DNA of 64,000 nt, taken from Anaerotignum lactatifermentans. GTDB lineage: Bacteria > Bacillota > Clostridia > Lachnospirales > Anaerotignaceae. Shown one piece after another: positions 61,114 to 64,000 of this stretch. The first letter of the stretch is position 1. Each line of letters begins with the position of its first letter. The position numbers and the translations under genes were made by a program. The notes under the pieces are model-generated. The model was not told the DNA's origin, did not search any database, and saw only the letters and a program-made list of their open reading frames with translations. Location: positions 231,221 through 295,220 of the forward strand of contig NZ_JACSNY010000002.1 in the NCBI RefSeq assembly GCF_016902535.1, read 5' to 3'.

Positions 61114-63708
61114 TTATTCTACTGTAATCTCATACTGCCCATTGTTTACGTCCACTACCAAAGTTGTACCTTGGTCGATATCTCCGGCAATAATCTTTCT
61201 TGCCAGCAATGTTTCAATATCACGCTGTACCAGACGTTTCAAAGGTCTTGCGCCAAAAGCGGGATCATAGCCTGTTTCAACAATATAGTCTTTTGCGGCA
61301 TCAGTCAAACGGCATTTCAGCTGTTTATCCGCCAGACGTTTATTCAGATCTTTCATAATCAGATCAATAATATGTGTGATATTGTCCTTGGTCAGAGGTT
61401 TGTAGAATACAATCTCATCCAGTCTGTTCAGGAATTCCGGACGGAAGGAGTGACGGAGCAGCTCTTCCACCTGCCCTCTGGCATTATCTGTAATTTCACC
61501 TTTTTCATCAATGCCTTCCAGCAGATAGTTAGAACCCAGATTGCTGGTCAAAATAATGACCGTATTTTTAAAGTCTACGGTTCTGCCCTGAGAATCGGTG
61601 ATTCTGCCGTCATCCAATACCTGCAGCAGAATATTAAATACATCGGGATGCGCCTTTTCCACTTCATCAAACAGAATAACAGAATAAGGCTTTCTCCGAA
61701 CGGCCTCCGTCAGCTGGCCGCCTTCTTCATAGCCAACATATCCGGGAGGCGCACCAATCAGGCGGGACACGCTGAATTTTTCCATATACTCCGTCATATC
61801 AATACGGACCATGTTTTTCTCATCGTCAAACAAACATTCTGCCAGTGTTTTTGCCAGCTCCGTTTTCCCGACACCAGTAGGCCCCAGGAACAGGAAGGAA
61901 CCAATGGGACGGTTGGGGCTCTGGATACCGGCACGGCTTCTCAGGATCGCTTCCGCAACCTTCTGTACGGCCTCATCCTGTCCAACGACTCTCTCATGGA
62001 GAATATCTTCCAGATGAAGCAGTTTTTCCCTTTCGCCTTCCATCAGCTTGGCAACAGGGATTCCTGTCCACCGCTCAATGATGCGGGCAATTTCTTCTTC
62101 TGTTACCTTATCACGAAGCAGTGTATTTTTATTGCCGTTCTCTTCGGCCTCTTTTTCCTTTTCTTCCAGCTCTTTCTGCAGCTGCGGCAGTTTGCCGTAT
62201 TTCAATTCCGCCGCTTTATTCAGGTCGTATTTTCTTTCCGCCGCCTCGATTTCCGCGTTGACGTCCTCAATCTGCTCACGCAGTCTCTGTACAACACCAA
62301 TGGCATCCTTTTCATTCTCCCATTTTGCCTTCAATGCGGCAAATTCGTCCCGCATTTCCGCCAATTCTTTCTGAATTTCTTCCAGATGCTCTTTGGACAG
62401 CTTGTCATCCTCTTTTTTCAAAGCGGCTTCTTCAATCTCATGCTGAATGATCTTTCTCTGGATCACATCCAGTTCTGTAGGCATGGAATCCATTTCGGTA
62501 CGGATCATAGCACAGGCCTCATCCACCAAGTCAATGGCCTTATCCGGCAGGAATCTGTCGGAGATATACCGATTTGACAATGTGGCTGCCGCAATCATAG
62601 CCTGGTCCTGAATTTTAACGCCATGATATACCTCATAACGTTCTTTCAGGCCACGCAGGATAGCAATCGTATCCTCCACAGTGGGCTCATTTACCATAAC
62701 CGGCTGGAAACGGCGTTCCAATGCAGGGTCTTTTTCAATGTATTGCTTATATTCATTCAGAGTCGTAGCGCCGATACAGTGCAGCTCGCCTCTTGCCAGC
62801 ATAGGCTTCAACAGATTGCCCGCATCCATGGCGCCGTCGCTTTTCCCTGCACCAACAATAGTATGCAGCTCATCAATAAACAGGATAATACGTCCTTCAC
62901 TTTTTTTAACTTCGTTCAGAACTGCTTTCAGTCGTTCCTCAAATTCCCCTCTGAATTTCGCACCTGCAATCAAAGCGCCCATATCCAAAGAAAAGATTGT
63001 TTTATCCTTCAAACTGTTCGGTACATCTTCTTTTACAATTCGCTGTGCCAGTCCTTCGGCGATGGCTGTTTTACCAACACCAGGCTCGCCGATCAGCACA
63101 GGATTGTTCTTTGTTTTTCTGGACAAAATCCGAATTACATTACGAATTTCATCGTCTCGGCCAATCACAGGGTCCAATTTTTTGCTTCTTGCCTTTTCTA
63201 CCAAATCAGTGCCGTATTTTTTCAGCGCGTCATAGGTTGCTTCGGGAGAATCACTGGTGACACGTGTGTTCCCTCTTACGGTGGCAAGGATCTGCATAAA
63301 GCCTTCCTTTGTCACCTGATACTGACGGAAAATTTCCTTCAGCGCCTGATTAGGGCTGTTTACCATGGACATAAAAATATGCTCCACAGAAACATATTCA
63401 TCCTTCATATTTTCCGCCAGCTTTTCCGCCGCTGTTAATGTTTTTTCCAGGTCAGAAGCCACATAAGTCTGGCCACCGGTTGCTCTGGGCAGTTTTTTTA
63501 CTTCCTGTTCTACCGCCATGGTAAATCCATTCAGATTGATATTCATTTTCTGCAGCAGCTGGGGGATCAAACCATCTTCCTGCTGCAATAACGCCAACAG
63601 CAAATGCTGCTGATCCATCTGCGGGTTACCATATTCTACAGCCATAGACTGGGCGTTTTGAATGGCTTCCAAAGATTTCTGTGTAAATTTTTGCAGGTTC
63701 ATAACCAT
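61114..63708 (-). CDS. clpB: Chaperone ClpB
   Basis: 864 residues, full length. N-terminal Clp repeat domain (1-150), first AAA+ with GEPGVGKT (about 205), a long coiled-coil M-domain (about 400-525, rich in Lys/Glu), second AAA+ with GPTGVGKT (about 600), and C-terminal D2-small. ClpB pulls proteins out of aggregates with DnaK. Expression is under a perfect CIRCE operator, so HrcA controls it. Confidence 0.97.
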   Translation of the reverse strand: MVMNLQKFTQKSLEAIQNAQSMAVEYGNPQMDQQHLLLALLQQEDGLIPQLLQKMNINLNGFTMAVEQEVKKLPRATGGQTYVASDLEKTLTAAEKLAENMKDEYVSVEHIFMSMVNSPNQALKEIFRQYQVTKEGFMQILATVRGNTRVTSDSPEATYDALKKYGTDLVEKARSKKLDPVIGRDDEIRNVIRILSRKTKNNPVLIGEPGVGKTAIAEGLAQRIVKEDVPNSLKDKTIFSLDMGALIAGAKFRGEFEERLKAVLNEVKKSEGRIILFIDELHTIVGAGKSDGAMDAGNLLKPMLARGELHCIGATTLNEYKQYIEKDPALERRFQPVMVNEPTVEDTIAILRGLKERYEVYHGVKIQDQAMIAAATLSNRYISDRFLPDKAIDLVDEACAMIRTEMDSMPTELDVIQRKIIQHEIEEAALKKEDDKLSKEHLEEIQKELAEMRDEFAALKAKWENEKDAIGVVQRLREQIEDVNAEIEAAERKYDLNKAAELKYGKLPQLQKELEEKEKEAEENGNKNTLLRDKVTEEEIARIIERWTGIPVAKLMEGEREKLLHLEDILHERVVGQDEAVQKVAEAILRSRAGIQSPNRPIGSFLFLGPTGVGKTELAKTLAECLFDDEKNMVRIDMTEYMEKFSVSRLIGAPPGYVGYEEGGQLTEAVRRKPYSVILFDEVEKAHPDVFNILLQVLDDGRITDSQGRTVDFKNTVIILTSNLGSNYLLEGIDEKGEITDNARGQVEELLRHSFRPEFLNRLDEIVFYKPLTKDNITHIIDLIMKDLNKRLADKQLKCRLTDAAKDYIVETGYDPAFGARPLKRLVQRDIETLLARKIIAGDIDQGTTLVVDVNNGQYEITVE

Positions 63709-63764
63709 TCCACCTTTCTACGTATTGATTTCCATATTTTGTGTGTCTTTTTTAACACATACCT

Positions 63765-63802
63765 ATTATACATTGTTAGCACTCACTTGTAAAGAGTGCT
63801 AA
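63765..63802 (-). promoter_or_regulatory. clpB promoter with CIRCE operator
   Basis: CIRCE: TTAGCACTC (63776-63784), nine bases, GAGTGCTAA (63794-63802): exact consensus. Minus strand promoter TTTACA (63793-63788), 17 bases, TATAAT (63770-63765) lies within it, so HrcA binding blocks the polymerase. Confidence 0.95.
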
Positions 63803-63862
63803 CAATATTTTATCAACAAATTTTTTCTCATTTTTGAAAAAAACTTGTGCAAAAATAAACAT

Positions 63863-63891
63863 GAAAAAAGCGAGGAAATCTCCTCGCTTTT
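63863..63891 (-). terminator. Terminator of the rRNA operon
   Basis: AAGCGAGGA/TCCTCGCTT hairpin followed on the minus strand by TTTTTT; immediately after the 5S rRNA. Confidence 0.85.
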
Positions 63892-63898
63892 CAAATTG

Positions 63899-64000
63899 GA
63901 TTCCGGCGACCATCTACTCTCCCAGGCAGCTCCCCACCAAGTACCATCGACCGCTTAGGTCTTAACCGTCGTGTTCGGAATGGGAACGGGTGTGTCCCCT
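63899..64000 (-). rRNA. rrf: 5S rRNA (3' part; gene continues beyond the window)
   Basis: The minus strand carries the conserved 5S core: CCGTTCCCATTCCGAAC, GACGGTTAAGACC, GGTCGATGGTACTT and the end GGGAGAGTAGATGG-CGCCGGAA. About 100 bases of the usual 117 are present. The remaining 5' bases and any 23S/16S lie right of the window. Confidence 0.93.

Noticed and set aside
61171..62577. 468-residue open frame on the plus strand
   Set aside because: Antisense shadow of clpB.

Overview
The window looks like chromosome of a spore-forming, anaerobic, mucosal or gut-type Clostridia (Lachnospirales-like; I cannot name a species). Reasons: sporulation genes (spoIIGA-sigE-sigG, spoVAA-spoVAB), a SCIFF thioether-peptide locus, [FeFe]-hydrogenase maturation (hydF with a TM1266-type partner), Gram-positive surface proteins (SLH domains, an M60 peptidase), TTG/GTG starts behind strong ribosome binding sites, and frequent bidirectional hairpin terminators. 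No phage, insertion sequence or CRISPR array was seen; most of the region is ordinary core genome.

Layout. 1-7.6 kb: NiaR-type repressor (cut by the window edge), SDR oxidoreductase, spoVAB-spoVAA behind a sigma-G-like promoter, then an operon SpoIID-like protein / three small proteins / queA / rarA / anchored protein. 7.8-12.2 kb: L-cysteine desulfidase behind a consensus sigma-54 promoter, next to a sigma-54 activator gene that follows an Fe-alcohol dehydrogenase. 12.4-21.7 kb: exonuclease, then comEA / response regulator / histidine kinase / GerMN protein / comEC / holA as one unit, and a D-Ala-D-Ala carboxypeptidase. 21.7-25.8 kb: DUF5662, isochorismatase-like hydrolase, and the sigG-sigE-spoIIGA sporulation cluster with an unannotated 55-residue gene between sigG and sigE. 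25.8-32.3 kb: nitroreductase, membrane proteins, a possible structured RNA, a Cys-rich putative spore protein, an SGNH/MBOAT acyl-transfer pair and an EamA transporter. 32.4-34.7 kb: tRNA-Thr(CGT), hydrogenase-maturation genes and two tiny membrane ORFs. 35.1-41.6 kb: a huge secreted dockerin/Fn3/discoidin/M60 peptidase gene broken by two frameshifts and one stop, followed by an SLH-anchored surface protein. 41.7-50 kb: NlpC/P60 protein, two MATE transporters, uppP, dus, a CLC-F fluoride exporter under a fluoride riboswitch, nitrilase. 50-55 kb: SLH-CAP protein, SCIFF maturase plus the small SCIFF precursor gene with an internal attenuator, and an Orn/Lys/Arg decarboxylase-like enzyme. 55-64 kb: DUF2156, GNAT, mutY, formate/nitrite-type channel, D-serine dehydratase, clpB under a perfect CIRCE operator, and the 3' part of a 5S rRNA.

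How it fits together. Several genes sit with their own recognisable control element: sigma-54 for cysteine catabolism, fluoride riboswitch for fluoride export, CIRCE/HrcA for clpB, sigma-F/sigma-G-like promoters for forespore genes, and an intercistronic hairpin setting precursor versus maturase dosage at the SCIFF locus. The most interesting observations are the sigma-54 cysteine module, the hidden 55-residue forespore candidate, the broken dockerin-M60 protease beside an SLH surface protein, and the uncharacterised terminator-capped transcript near 27.5 kb.
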